This document shows, in pieces, positions 50,624-62,779 of a stretch of 64,000 nt of DNA. Position numbers and translations under genes: made by a program. Location: assembly GCA_037349105.1 (NCBI GenBank), contig JAYJMM010000039.1:7532501-7596500 (forward strand). The letters are read 5' to 3'. Numbering within the stretch: the first letter of the stretch is position 1; the number at the start of each line of letters is the position of its first letter. Source of the DNA: Limnomonas spitsbergensis. Lineage: Eukaryota; Chlorophyta; Chlorophyceae; Chlamydomonadales. The notes under the pieces are model-generated. The model saw nothing but the letters and a program-made list of their open reading frames with translations, was not told the origin of the DNA and did not search any database.

Positions 50624-52263
50624 CTAAGCCGGAGAGGAGAGAGGGGGAAGGTCAGGGGGAGGACTGTGACATATCCTAGCCTGAGGGGGAGGAGCGGCAT
50701 GAGGTGGGCAACAAAGTAATATTATTTGAGTCTATGTCAGCTGCCTTTCAGCTACATACCATCCTCCAGCCAGGGGGATTAGGTGCAGCATGCTCTGTTG
50801 CTCTGCTCATCACCCTTCGGCTGCTCATGATTTGATTGCACTAGGACCAGTGGTGGCCATACAGTAGCCCCCTCAAGTTGGGTGGGGTGCGTGTTCAGAA
50901 TAACAACAGTAACAAAGCCGGCTGTCAATGGATGATGTGCACAGGAACAGTGTGGACTTGAGGGCTCCGATCCAAACCCTGAACCTCTATGGACACTGCT
51001 GGTACCCGCACCTGGAGGTCCGAGGGCAGCGTACTGTAGATGGGTAGAATGAGCATCTCTGGGATGGTCTGACCGCCGGTGCGCATCCGCTCAAAACGCT
51101 CAGCTAAGGAAAAACACGACGCTTCAATCTCCTCCTGGCCTGGTATAGAAGGAGCAGCGGGTAGAGAGGAGTGAGGTGTGAAAGATTGAAGCACGGTCTC
51201 CTCCGCATCCAGGTGGCAAAGCATGCCATATCCATAGAGTCCTGTCAACAATATGAGGCTCAATGTTTATCATGGTGCATGCCAGACGACCTTTAGGAGG
51301 CCGCCGGGCGGCACCCCCTGGGCCAATCAGGGCCCAGCCTTGATAGGATAACAGCCGGTGGCCCAAGCAGCTGGGCCTGTGCCACCAAGCCCTGCCGTAT
51401 GCCGGCTGTGATGTAGCTTACGGGTAGCTACAACCCTAATAAAAAGGCCTGAAGAGGATGTCCCTACTTGGGTGTGGAATAGTGGTTTGTGAGGAGTGAG
51501 GTGTATTGTACACATTAGCTTCAGCTCACCCGTCATGAATATGAGGATGTCCCCCGGTGGGTCTCTCAAGTGGATGGTGACCGCCTGCTTGACGACCGCC
51601 TCCACGTAGTCCTCCTGCACCGTCCGGCTCCAGAGCACATCGACGGGGAAGGTCCTACAAGGAGGCGGGGGTTGGGGGGGCCTCAAACAGCCAGGAGCAC
51701 AGACAAAAACTCTGGGGAACAGGATGCTGAGGCTCGTCCATTGGCTTCCCTTGGAACATGACAGAATCCAGTGAACGCCCAATCTGTCCCCCCTGCCTTG
51801 TCTCCTTTCTCCTCCTTGGATTTCCCCCCATTCCGCCCTAGCTCATGTTCAGGCCCCCATCCCTCAGCTGGCCACACCTGCCGGGGATGACAAACACGGG
51901 TGCGCTGCCAAAAAACTCTGAGAACTTGTTTGAGTCCAGCGTCGCACTGGTCACAATCAGGCGGAAGTCGGTGCGCTTACGCACTACCTACAATCAAGGG
52001 CCAGGGTGGATGGGCCAGCGTGCTTTGTGCGGGGTGAGGGGGGTCAAGGTCCAAAGCTCAAGGTGACAGGGGTTCACAGGTCCAAGGGGGTCAAAGGAAC
52101 ATGGGGGTTCAGGTGGATAGGGATTCAGGAATGAAAATAGTTTGTCGGGGTTCAGGGCATCAGGGTTTATGTGACAGGTTATTAGGCCAAGGTGTGCACA
52201 CACACCGATTTGAGGATTCCAAACAGCACGTCCGTGTTGAGGGATCTCTCGTGTGCCTCGTCC

Positions 52264-52738
52264 ATCACCACCACGCTGTACGTGTCCAGGTCGCCGCTGG
52301 TGAGCGTCTCACGCAGCAGCACACCATCCGTCATGTACTTGATGACCTGCATGGGGGTCAATTGAAACCGCAGGTTAGTACCTCATGCAGGAGTATGCCA
52401 CCTGTCATGTACTTGATCACCTGCAGGAGGAGGTGTGGGGTTCTGTTCAAATGACTGGCAGCACGATGAACATTGGCCCAGGAGCTGCTGGACGCATGCT
52501 TGATCGCCTGCTTGTGCCAGGGACATGCAGCAGCATGCAAGCAACTCCAAACAGCTCACACATGCCACATCATGCACATCCTTCCTACGCCATGCAACGT
52601 CATGCACACCCTCTTCCCCCATGCAACATGACATATCTCACCGTGTGTTCTGAGGTGCAGTCCTCAAACCGGATGGCATAACCCACATCCTGACCCAGCT
52701 CCACGCCCATCTCTTAGCTCACACGCTTGGCAACGCTC
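52264..52738. repeat. 531-bp tandem duplication in copy delta, unit 1
   Basis: 475 bp matching 52795-53269 at an offset of 531 bp, spanning the DEAH exon start, an intron and the KRVSEEMG exon. In this unit the minus-strand exon has TAA (from CTTAGCT) in place of GAA. Confidence 0.9.
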
Positions 52739-52794
52739 ATCGCGGCTACGCGGCGCGGCTGCATGCAAAGGACACCCAAAGGTGGGAAGTATGA

Positions 52795-53269
52795 ATCACC
52801 ACCACGCTGTACGTGTCCAGGTCGCCGCTGGTGAGCGTCTCACGCAGCAGCACACCATCCGTCATGTACTTGATGACCTGCATGGGGGTCAATTGAAACC
52901 GCAGGTTAGTACCTCATGCAGGAGTATGCCACCTGTCATGTACTTGATCACCTGCAGGAGGAGGTGTGGGGTTCTGTTCAAATGACTGGCAACACAATGA
53001 ACATTGGCCCAGGAGCTGCTGGACGCGTGCTTGATCGCCTGCTTGTGCCAGGGACATGCAGCAGCATACAAGCAACTCCAAACAGCTCACACATGCCACA
53101 TCATGCACATCCTTCCTACGCCATGCAACGTCATGCACACCCTCTTCCCCCATGCAACATAGCATATCTCACCGTGTGTTCTGAGGTGCAGTCTTCAAAC
53201 CGGATGGCATAACCCACATCCTGACCCAGCTCCACGCCCATCTCTTCGCTCACACGCTTGGCAATTTCT
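52795..53269. repeat. 531-bp tandem duplication in copy delta, unit 2
   Basis: Second unit, with an intact KRVSEEMG exon. Its right edge coincides with the deletion junction to intron sequence (TTTCTGCTTTATGAGG). Confidence 0.9.
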
Positions 53270-54076
53270 GCTTTATGAGGGTCCTGAACTAGAAGGTGTC
53301 TGGAGGAGAACAGGATGAGCGCATAAGGAGCATGCACCAGATCCGCCCATTGGCCCTCCTGCCATGGGCAGACCAAGACTCATGCTTCATTGAACAGGAT
53401 TCTTAAAATCAAGGTATGCCGCCTCCTTCTCAATGCATATCTTGTACTGGGGATTGCCTTGCCGGGATCCGATAACGCTGCCAATATTTCATATGAAAAC
53501 ATAATGGAATCAAATAAAGGCTCGGCACATCCCCCACTGCCCACACTCACCCAAATGCCTTGCAGCACCCTGGGGAACGAGCATCTGGCTGTGGGGGCAG
53601 GGAGCAGTAGCAGGGGCGGGAAGCAGCCTCCCACTCGTGCCCAACCGAAATGGTCATCACCCGGCATCATATGCAAACTAGACAGACAACAGCCATCAGC
53701 AGATCCCAGTATACACAGATCGCAGTTCGGAGCAAGCACACCTCATGGTATTTGGGGTTCAGGGGAAGCGAAGAGCCATGAGCTCACCTGCGCCCTTCTC
53801 CCCGTCTCCATCGCTGCCATTGCCGCCATCGTTCACGTTATCATCGGCCTTGGCTGTCTTCTCTGCCAATTTTGCCGCCTCCTGCTCCTCAGCAGTCAAC
53901 TTGAACCCGGTGATGTTGGCAATCTTGGAGCCTGGGGGACGGCGAGAGGGATACGATTGTGGAGAAGGGTTCCGGTTCAGGGTTTTAGCGTGAAAATTGC
54001 CAAAGCAACAGAGGTTATTCCATGAGAGGGACAGGGCATATAATTGTTATTTCTACTTGAGGTTGACGGCCTGGGG

Positions 54077-54140
54077 GTCAGGACTTCCGCAAAATCTTTT
54101 GGATTTTGCGGAAGTCCTGACCCGCATCTTTTAAAGATGC
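54077..54140. other. snap-back hairpin insertion in copy delta
   Basis: TCAGGACTTCCGCAAAATC is followed after TTTTG by its exact reverse complement, then by GCATCTTTTAAAGATGC, a second near-palindrome. Copies beta, gamma and epsilon have only the first arm followed by AAAATATGCC, so about 40 bp was added here, apparently copied from the adjacent strand. Confidence 0.85.
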
Positions 54141-55984
54141 CAAATCAACAAGCAGGTTATTGCAGTTAATGGTGTTTGTCAGTTCTTGCTTCCTTTGGTA
54201 GTTGATGGCTGTCTGTTGCCTGGTCCCCTCCCCCCCCCTCACCTGCCAGCTCCCAGAATCGCTGCCGGCTCTTGCTGGCATCCTTCTTCTCACGGACCTG
54301 CTTCACGAGGTCGCTCCCCTTCCTGGAGATGACGGCCATATCACTTGTGGGGTTCTGGGAGGGGGGAACAGGGAAGGGGGTGAGGGTGGGGGGATTGAGG
54401 GTGGAGGTTTTGAATCAGTGCAAAATATGGACAGGGCTGGAAGATAATTGGAGGGGGGGCAGGCAGGGGGGGTGAGGGTGGAGGGGAGGGTTTGAATCAG
54501 TGCACAGGGTGGATGGGTCTGAGGTGATTGGGTAATACCATGGCTCTAGAACACGTGCAGGCGTGTCTTTCCTTTTTGTTTGTTAGCGAGGGCTGGCTAC
54601 GGCCGTCATCTTTGCACTGCGATTGTCTTTGCCCTCTTTGTGTCCTAAGACATAAACCTGAGGGGGTATGATTTAAGAGAGCCTCTATTTCAATCCATCT
54701 GCTAAAACACTGAACCTAACATTGCTGCCAAGGGAACGCTGCATGAGGCATGGTTATGGAGTTGCAGGCATAAATTGGAGGATGTAGCGGGTGTGTACAG
54801 GAATAGGATGCAAGGCATGCAAAGGTTTATCAGCTAGCCCCCCTGCCCATTCCATGCCACACCTTGACACGTACTCTCCGGCAAGATCAAGCCCATCCCC
54901 CAGGTCCTGTCAGCCCCCACCTCCTGCTTCAGCCGCACGACTCCCGACGTGATGAGCCGGTTCTCCTCCCACGCGTTCATGTCCTTGTCAAGCTCATTTG
55001 CGCGCTTGGTCGCCGCCAGCGACATGACTTTACCGTCCTTGCGCACACGGCGCTCCAGGTCAGCCACGCGCTTGTCAAAGAACTTGGTGTCGCCAACAAA
55101 CTTATTATTTGCTTTGCCATCCGGAGGAGCCACGGTGCCAAACTTTGGCATCATACCTGAAAAGGGATAGAAGACATAGGCGTTGTCTAATGTTCAAAGC
55201 TCAGGAATATAACACATCAGTTGAGGCATTGATACACAGGCCAGACCCTAAATCCTACAACCATGATACAGCGCACAGGACTGGAGATTCACAAACAGGC
55301 CACTAGGCCAGGGAATTGACACACGCAGGGCTGGGGGAAACAAAATTCACACCTACCCGCCTGTCGGGCCCAGGCGTGAGGGACTGCGTACGAATCTCCT
55401 GACCCAGGGCAGCCCCACACATGAGGTCATGTCGTGCGCGCAAGCAGAGCCTCTGCCACTTGGTATTTGGACTGCCATAAACCCCCAAAGACACAGGGCT
55501 ACGTGGATTAATAGATGGGGCAGAGGTCTCTGGGGTCAAAAGATCTGGTGGGATACAGAAAACACATTACTATGGATTATGCCTACTCTCCTTTATCTTG
55601 TGTCCCGCCTTTACCGGTACTTCCCCTTGTGTGCTAATCTTGCCCCCCACCTTGTCCATTCATACCTGTTTTTTCACCCGCCTTTGCTCCGGATGCGCTT
55701 CTGTTCCAGCTCGTGCTCTTCCATGTAGGCGTCAGCACAGGGCTGGGCGCCATGTCAAACTGAACACAACCCGGCCTGGCTCCTAGGGGGGGACAAGCAG
55801 GAGCAGAACATAGAATCCAGGGCATTCAAAAGCAAGCCACGACTTAGGCAAAGCGATTAGGGCTCAAAAGGCGCATCTGGGAGGATGCAGCAACGCGGCG
55901 CTTATTTTGGCTAAATTAGGACCACCCTTTAGAGAGGTCCAGAGGGGCCTTCTCCAACTCCCCCAGGCCCCGCAACTGGCAGCA

Positions 55985-56930
55985 GAACCCGGAAGTCCAT
56001 TCCCTTGGGCACAGGATTTAACTCTTCACCCTAACCTCCCCTCCTATCAGAAGCAGAGCCCCTAGATCCCTTTTGCACATGTTTTAGGGCTGACCCCAAC
56101 ACCAGCCCTTCCTACACTCCCTACTCTTTCTCGGCGGAAGTGAGACCCAAATGGGCACCCAACTATCCGGTTGGGGAATTGGAATGTGGAATATCAAAAT
56201 CACAGTCATGTAGCCTTGGATGGAATAAAATTCAAGGACTGAAAGCTCTATGAATCTCTGTGTTTTCAAAGCACTCACCATCAGAAGTCGTTGGCCTGGG
56301 TCTTGTTGATCTGCCGTCTTACACTTGATCGATGGCAGCAAGGGTATAGAAAAATACGTCTTGTGTGAAGGCTAAATAGGGCCGGAAGCCGAGCCCGGTA
56401 AGTTTGAAAAGTATCACGTAGGCAAAGTAGGTTAGACGCCTATCAAGTCACCATGACTGATAGCTCCACGTCACCGAGAGATCATGTGATAGGAATGCTC
56501 CACGGTGAGAAACTGCGTCCTTGCTTGAACCCCTGAAGGACCGGCTGAGGCTTGATTATTGATACAAGTATGCCCACTTGCCCAGGCTCCTCTGCATCAT
56601 TGGAAAGCAATGCTTGGCTATGCATGGCTGCGAGCCAGAGAATTAAGCTGCCTCAGGGCCTCGCGTTTGCTGCCATTCTGATCAAAATACACAACGTTCA
56701 TTTGAGGCGGAATGTGTGGTCAAAAGCTTCCCATGGCGTGGGCGAGGCTGGAATGATCCATGTAATAGATAGCATGGCCATTAGTATACTGCATGGAGTG
56801 CCAACACAGCTTAAGTGTGAGGGACTGTGGGGCTGCCAAACATGGGTCCATTGGGAGCCGCGACTGGACCTTGGCTTGACTGGGGTACGGCCAGGGTCCT
56901 GAGCAGCATGGCTTGCTGAACTGGCAGCCG
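55985..56930. other. interval upstream of PRP16 copy delta
   Basis: Duplicate of about 30550-31470. It has the same exon-like KCKTADQQDPGQRL segment on the minus strand (56341-56284). No gene is established. Confidence 0.4.
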
Positions 56931-56934
56931 GGCC

Positions 56935-59515
56935 CCTCCCCCGTAGCCCAAGATGTACCTGAACAGCTGAGGGACGCTAAGATAAACAGGGACAACCATC
57001 ATCCGTTATGGGTCACTTCAATATCGATTCAGGCTGTGGATGACAATCGGTGCCAGAGGGGCAATCATCCTCTCTATCTCGCTTAAACATTGTGAAGTGT
57101 AAGGCTGGTTGCCCAGCCCCGAAACCCGTGCCGTGACGCAAACACAGCAAATACAGCCCGGGTGCCCTTGTGGTCCTCATGGATCTGCTCTGAAGAGGAG
57201 AGCATGATCAGGGAGGCACCGGAAAATCAGCAACGCATGATGACAAAAACTCGTGCGTGCATTATTCCGTGCAAAGCTAGATTTACGACCCCAGATGCTA
57301 CCCTGCCTCGGTGCTCCTCTTGCCAGCGAAAGCAGCCTTTAACACTAAAAGCTATCAAGATGAACAGCTGCCAATACCTCATGCGACCAACCTCACAAGT
57401 GGCTCACACAAGAACACACCAGGATGAGTCCATCAGATCGAAAGCAAGGCTGCGCTCGATACCTCCGCAGGGCCAGTCGCGTTAATCCCAGCAGACTCAG
57501 GCCCAAGCTCCAGCTCCGTCCTTGGCTCCCGCCCAGGCTCAGGCTCCTGCCCATGCTCAGGCTCAAGCTCAGGCCCATGCTCAGGCCCAAGCCCAGGCCC
57601 AGGCTCAGGCCCAGCTGGCTCAGGGTCAGCATGCCTAAGCTGAAGTGCCTCCTGCTCAATCTCGAGCGCCCTGCATTCCTTGTAAGCCTTCTTTCGGAAC
57701 TCACGGGTTGGCCGGTACAAGACCTGCATGGCCCATACTCGTGCCAGGAGGACCCTGTAGGCAGTGCAAGCCTTTGAGAGTGCAGCATCTTCCCACAATT
57801 CAATTGATAACAATACGACAGCTTGTCCTTCACACTAGAATGTGCCCGCTGCGGCACACTGAAAAATGGCATGGGTTTGTGGAGCATGGAACCGGGCCAC
57901 CTAGACCCGACTGCCCCCTGTGGTCATCAAAACAGCGTCCCAGCCTCCACTTCTCTTCCAGGGTGCCAACACAGCTTGTGAACTTGTGCCAGCCTCCAAC
58001 TTGGGGTGCCTAGAATGATTGTAGCCTAGCCTTACAAGAAGATGAGCAGTTTCTTGGGATATATGAATTGTGAAGTCCATACCCCCGACCGGTTGAAAGA
58101 CAAGCACCTCGCTGCATGATCTCATATTCTGATCTGATCCCTAAATATAACGGTCCCTATCGACAACGACGTTCGTCATCGCACAGATAAAGCGTACGGA
58201 CGCCCTGCACCGCATGCATGATATGCCCCAAACTCAAACCCTGACCACCAGCAATGCATCCAAAGATGTGACCTCCCATAGGAAGAACTGCATACCTTGC
58301 AACAATCTCAAACGCGCGGCCCACATCCGCATTTGCGTAGTACGCTCCAAGCGACACGAGCTGCACATTCAAATGTAAGAGGGGATAACGATTTGTGAGC
58401 TATCCATACGAAACTGACAAGGGGCATCACTGCATCAGGCGGCTGTATAATTTTGGCCGGCCAAGTCAAGCTAGCTTGGGGCCTAAATCTGGCCAAGAAG
58501 CAAAGTTATATTGTTGAAGGTGATGACATTCTATTTCTTACAGATCGACAAACATCGTCATTCCACATGCATATTTGTTTACACTACATGTCCTTGCTTT
58601 GCTGCTTCATAAACTCTTGATTCAAGTCCAACTGCATGGGGCTTTGCAGCAGCTGTGGAGGCACCTTCAAATCAGAAAGGACTAGGAAGGGCACAGCGGC
58701 CTTGTTTAATGCATACCGTATTGTCATGGGGCCTGATGCACCATACCCATGCGAAGCTGAGAAACATGCAGCCCTTCTGTTTTGAGATGCTTGGGCAAAG
58801 TATGCGTAGGGGATATTATTGCCCACTCCATGCATCCGCAGAGGGGGCTTGGGCAAGTAAGATGCACCCTCTCAGATGGCAGGCATGGACACACGGGACG
58901 GGTGAAGGTAATACGTTACGATACATTACGTTACGATACAGGCCTCCGGCTTGATACGGGATGCAATACGCCCCCCCCCCCTACAAATCTCACATTTGAG
59001 GGGGGGGTCGTGGCCCATACTGGCATGCATGGCTGCATGCCAGGATTGCCAGCCCCCATGCAGTCTTGCATGGCCCCCAAGTAACCCCTAAGGGTCACCA
59101 TGTATGCAGGCAGATTTACCATACGGAATGCTAGTTCAAGCAGGCAATCATTGATACAGTAAATGACTCCTACTTTCAGCCCGTCCGTATAAACACCGGC
59201 ACATACGGTACCCTCCTAGTTCCTCTTACCTCCCACGCTCCCACTGGGTATGGTGCATCTGGCTAGCTGAGCAGCTGAGCTGAAGGCTTGACTAGTCCCC
59301 GAGCGTATAAAAATTGTATTATCCATGAACGGGCAGTCCGAACCACTCAGGGGTCCGAACCTGACTTTCGTCTTTGCCCTGGCCTGAAAAGCTGAACTAT
59401 GCAGATCTAAAACCTGGTCAAGAAGCATAATTGTTGCGCGATGTATCCCTGCAAATCTGCCATGTAACGGTTGATGGGCATATTACTAGCGATGGCTATG
59501 TCGCTGTGTGGAATC
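56935..59515 (-). pseudogene. membrane-protein locus, copy 2 (3' exons)
   Basis: Same minus-strand exons as 31476-34070: VYLSVPQLFRYILGYG (57002-56935); VLYRPTREFRKKAYKECRAL plus PEPGPE repeat (about 57740-57433); LVSLGAYYANADVGRAFEIV (58362-58300); KTKVRFGPLSGSDCPF (59382-59330); NMPINRYMADLQGYIAQQL (59515-59412). The remaining exons are cut off by the inverted PRP16 insert at 59561 and continue from 61833. The exons themselves look open, but the locus is split and its 5' part inverted, so it is probably non-functional. Confidence 0.5.
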
Positions 59516-59520
59516 TCAGC

Positions 59521-59560
59521 GCGGCCATTCCACGCATACCCTGATTTGTGGACCGTAGTG
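59521..59560. repeat. 40-bp direct repeat left of insert epsilon
   Basis: GCGGCCATTCCACGCATACC and following bases recur at 61833-61872 with one mismatch (TTT against ATT region). They bracket the inverted PRP16 segment like a long target duplication. Confidence 0.85.
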
Positions 59561-61832
59561 CGGAGCGACCTCGTGAAGCAGGTCCGTGAGAAGAAGGATG
59601 CCAGCAAGAGCCGGCAGCGATTCTGGGAGCTGGTAGGTGAGGGGGGGGAGGGGACCTGGCAACAGCCAGCCATCAACTACCAAAGGAAGCAAGAACTGAC
59701 AAACACCATTTACTGCAATAACCTGCTTGTTGATTTGGCATATTTTATTTTGCGGAAGTCCTCACCCCCAGGCCGTCAACCTCAAGTAATAACAATTATA
59801 TGCCCTGTCCCTCTCATGGAACAACCTCTGTTGCTTTGGCAATTTTCACGCTGAAACCCTGAACCGGAACCCTTCTCCACAATCGTATCCCTCTCGCCGT
59901 CCCCCAGGCTCCAAGATTGCCAACATCACCGGGTTCAAGTTGACTGCTGAGGAGCAGGAGGCGGCAAAATTGGCAGAGAAGACAGCCAAGGCCGATGATA
60001 ACGTGAACGATGGCGGCAATGGCAGCGATGGAGACGGGGAGAAGGGCGCAGGTGAGCTCATGGCTCTTCGCTTCCCCTGAACCCCAAATACCATGAGGTG
60101 TGCTTGCTCCGAACTGCGATCTGTGTATACTGGGATCTGCTGATGGCTGTTGTCTGTCTAGTTTGCATATGATGCCGGGTGATGACCATTTCGGTTGGGC
60201 ACGAGTGGGAGGCTGCTTCCCGCCCCTGCTACTGCTCCCTGCCCCCACAGCCAGATGCTCGTTCCCCAGGGTGCTGCAAGGCATTTGGGTCAGTGTAGGC
60301 AGTGGGGGATGTGCCGAGCCTTTATTTGATTCCATTATGTTTTCATATGAAATATTGGCAGCGTTATCGGATCCCGGCAAGGCAATCCCCAGTACAAGAT
60401 GCGCATTGAGAAGGAGGCGACATACCTTGATTTTAAGAATCCTGTTCAATGAAGCATGAGTCCCGGTCTGCCCATGGCAGGAGGGCCAATGGGCGGATCT
60501 GTTGCATGCTCCTTATGCGCTCATCCTGTTCTCCGCCAGACACCTTCTAGTTCAGGACCCTCATAAAGCAGAAATAATGCTCCCTCCCCTTGCATTGTTT
60601 GACGAGCAACCCCTTTATCACCACACCTTCCCCCCCCACCCTAATTTCCCACCCTCGGGCAAATACCACTTCCAGACCCGCATGCATACCCTCCCATGTT
60701 GAATCTCCTAATCATCCTCGTATCCCTGATCTGCCCCCCAGGCAAGTCCCAATTCAAGACCCACATGAAGAAGAACGAGGCCGCCTCTGACTTAAGCCGC
60801 AATAAAACCATCGGCGAGCAGCGGCGGTCGCTGCCGGTCTACACTGTGCGCGAGGATCTCATGCAGGTTAGCAGACAACCTGAAACCTGAAACATCACAC
60901 GAGCAGGTTGATAGTTTAACCCATGGCTTTCCTATCTTGCCTCAGCTTGCTCTTCATCGCCCTTTTGAGCACCCTTGCATGGGAGGACATGCTTATTGCG
61001 TACAAGCAGCAGGAACCGGTACCGATAACCGAACAAACTGTTACATTATAGGTGTACGCTTTCCATGTGCTTCATGGAGGAATAAAGGGGGCAGGGGGGC
61101 TAGCAAATAGTTTAGCAAGGGGGCTCTGACCGTCCCCTTGGTGTGTCAAGTCAAGCACTCATAGTGGCATACACCATTTGAGGTCGGGTATGAACTCGAA
61201 CTTGAATCTCCCCACCCAGGGGATCTTAGAGCAACAGGTAGTGATGGTAGTTGGTTAGACTGGCATTGGTTTCAAAACTCTTATCTTTTGAATTCGAATT
61301 TACCCCCCCCTCCCCCCTCGGATTCAGGTGATCTGAGAAAACCAGGTGGTGGTGGTGGTTGGAGAGACCGGCAGCGGCAAGACCACCCAGATGACTCAGT
61401 ATCTGAAAGAGGACGGATACGCGCGACATGGGATCATTGGGTGCACACAGGTGAGAAGGAGGGTGTAGGAGGGGGTGTAGGGATGAATGGGCTCAAAAGT
61501 GTGGGGGGTATTCACACCTTGGGATCATGGGCTGCAAATAGGTGGAGGGAGAGGTTGGGGTCAGACAGACAAGGAGAAGGGTGGATATGTGGCACATGGG
61601 ATCATGGGCTGCAAATAGGTGGAGGGAGAGGTTGGGGTCAGACAGACAAGGAGAAGGGTGGATATGTGGCATGTGGGATCATGGGCTGCAAATAGGTGGA
61701 GAGAGAGGATGGGGTCAGACAGACAAGGAGATGGGTGGATATGTGGCACATGGGATCATGGGCTGCAAATAGGTGGAGAGAGAGGAAGGGGGGAGGGCAA
61801 AGAGGTTAGGCTTGTGAGGGGTCAAGAGAGGG
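59561..61832 (+). pseudogene. PRP16: PRP16 copy epsilon: inverted N-terminal segment with the only Walker A exon
   Basis: Plus-strand exons: GSDLVKQVREKKDASKSRQ (59561-59634, cut at the 5' edge); IANITGFKLTAEEQEAAK to DGEKGAG (59908-60049, donor GTGAGC); SQFKTHMKKNEAASDL to TVREDLMQ (60741-60866); then [20 protein letters not shown] to GIIGCTQ (61328-61450, donor GTGAGA). The last exon contains the Walker A motif GETGSGKT absent from all other copies in the window, but its third codon is TGA (61334-61336) where Arg is expected before ENQ. The segment ends in an intron full of 77-bp repeats. Orientation is opposite to copies alpha to delta. Confidence 0.85.
61521..61785. repeat. 77-bp tandem repeat, about 3.4 units
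   Basis: GGGATCATGGGCTGCAAATA begins at 61521, 61598, 61675 and 61752, an exact 77-bp period with few substitutions. It lies in the intron after the Walker A exon. Confidence 0.93.
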
Positions 61833-61872
61833 GCGGCCATTCCACGCATACCCTGAATTGTGGACCGTAGTG
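61833..61872. repeat. 40-bp direct repeat right of insert epsilon
   Basis: Second copy of 59521-59560. From here the sequence resumes the membrane-protein locus order (compare 34070 onward). Confidence 0.85.
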
Positions 61873-62775
61873 GCCCGTGTCGATACGGTACGTTACGTTA
61901 CGGGATTTTTTTTTCCAAACTGCCGTATCCTGTGTCCTGATGGCAGGCTCTGAGGAGATATTTATAAGATCTTGTACAAGAACTTCCATAAGATATTTTA
62001 TGCCATCTGCGAATCCGTGTCTGTGGGGGGGTCATTCTAGAAGCTCAAGAATTATTGCCCTAAAATGAGGCTAGCACTCTAGCAGTCCAACATGTACTTG
62101 GTATGCCACCTTGAGAGCCCTATGTCTTACCGTGAGCACAAATGCGTATGCAATGTGTCCGCTGATCTCTACTGCCAGCGGATGGATGTCATATGATGTT
62201 CGGTGTCCGCCAAAAGTGGGCGGGAAAAATGTTGATCCCCCGTGACACCTTCAGCCACCAGTTCCTGCCCGCTACGTGTGCAGCCGAGGGCACATCACCG
62301 ACATCCTGGTCGTGTTATGTGCTATCTGCGCGAGGCGCAGGGGAGCACACCAAACGTCGTGGTTGCGTACTCGGTACCTGTTGTAGCTTACTTAAGTGCC
62401 AAAGCGGTATGTATGGGTTTGTGGCAACACATAATATTATTTCTTGTAGGGTGTTTTCTTCAGTTAAAATTCAGGCTCATCAAGGCGTACTGCCTTGGGG
62501 GCCTGGTGCAGCATGCCCAGTGTGGTAAGTGTAGTTGCCAAATCCCAATCCAGGTTGGTTCCCAACGCTGGCCATCCAACAGTCCAACTAACGGCCTCCT
62601 ACCATACCAAAGGTTCCTGGTTTGCGAACCCTGAAATAAACATGGATGAGCAACAGCTGCCATGAGCGCAGAGATCACACAGTTTGGCATGCCCACAAAG
62701 CTAGTCCCCAAGCTCACTGTATGATGTCTTTCACCTACCTTGAAGCCGCTAGTAGTTCAGGCCGATTGCAATCTC
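61873..62775 (-). pseudogene. membrane-protein locus, copy 2 (middle part)
   Basis: Corresponds to about 34100-35385 with deletions. The exon SFGGHRTSYDIHPLAVEISG is present at about 62210-62118 on the minus strand, and the end of the three-helix exon at about 62760-62740. At about 62775 the sequence switches to inverted orientation. Confidence 0.5.
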
Positions 62776-62779
62776 GCTC

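Noticed and set aside
60392..60452. Protein-like YKMRIEKEATYLDFKNPVQ segment in copy epsilon (also near 53400, 40610 and 28540)
   Set aside because: It ends in a stop without a donor, and the neighbouring PRP16 exons join well without it. I treat it as intronic.
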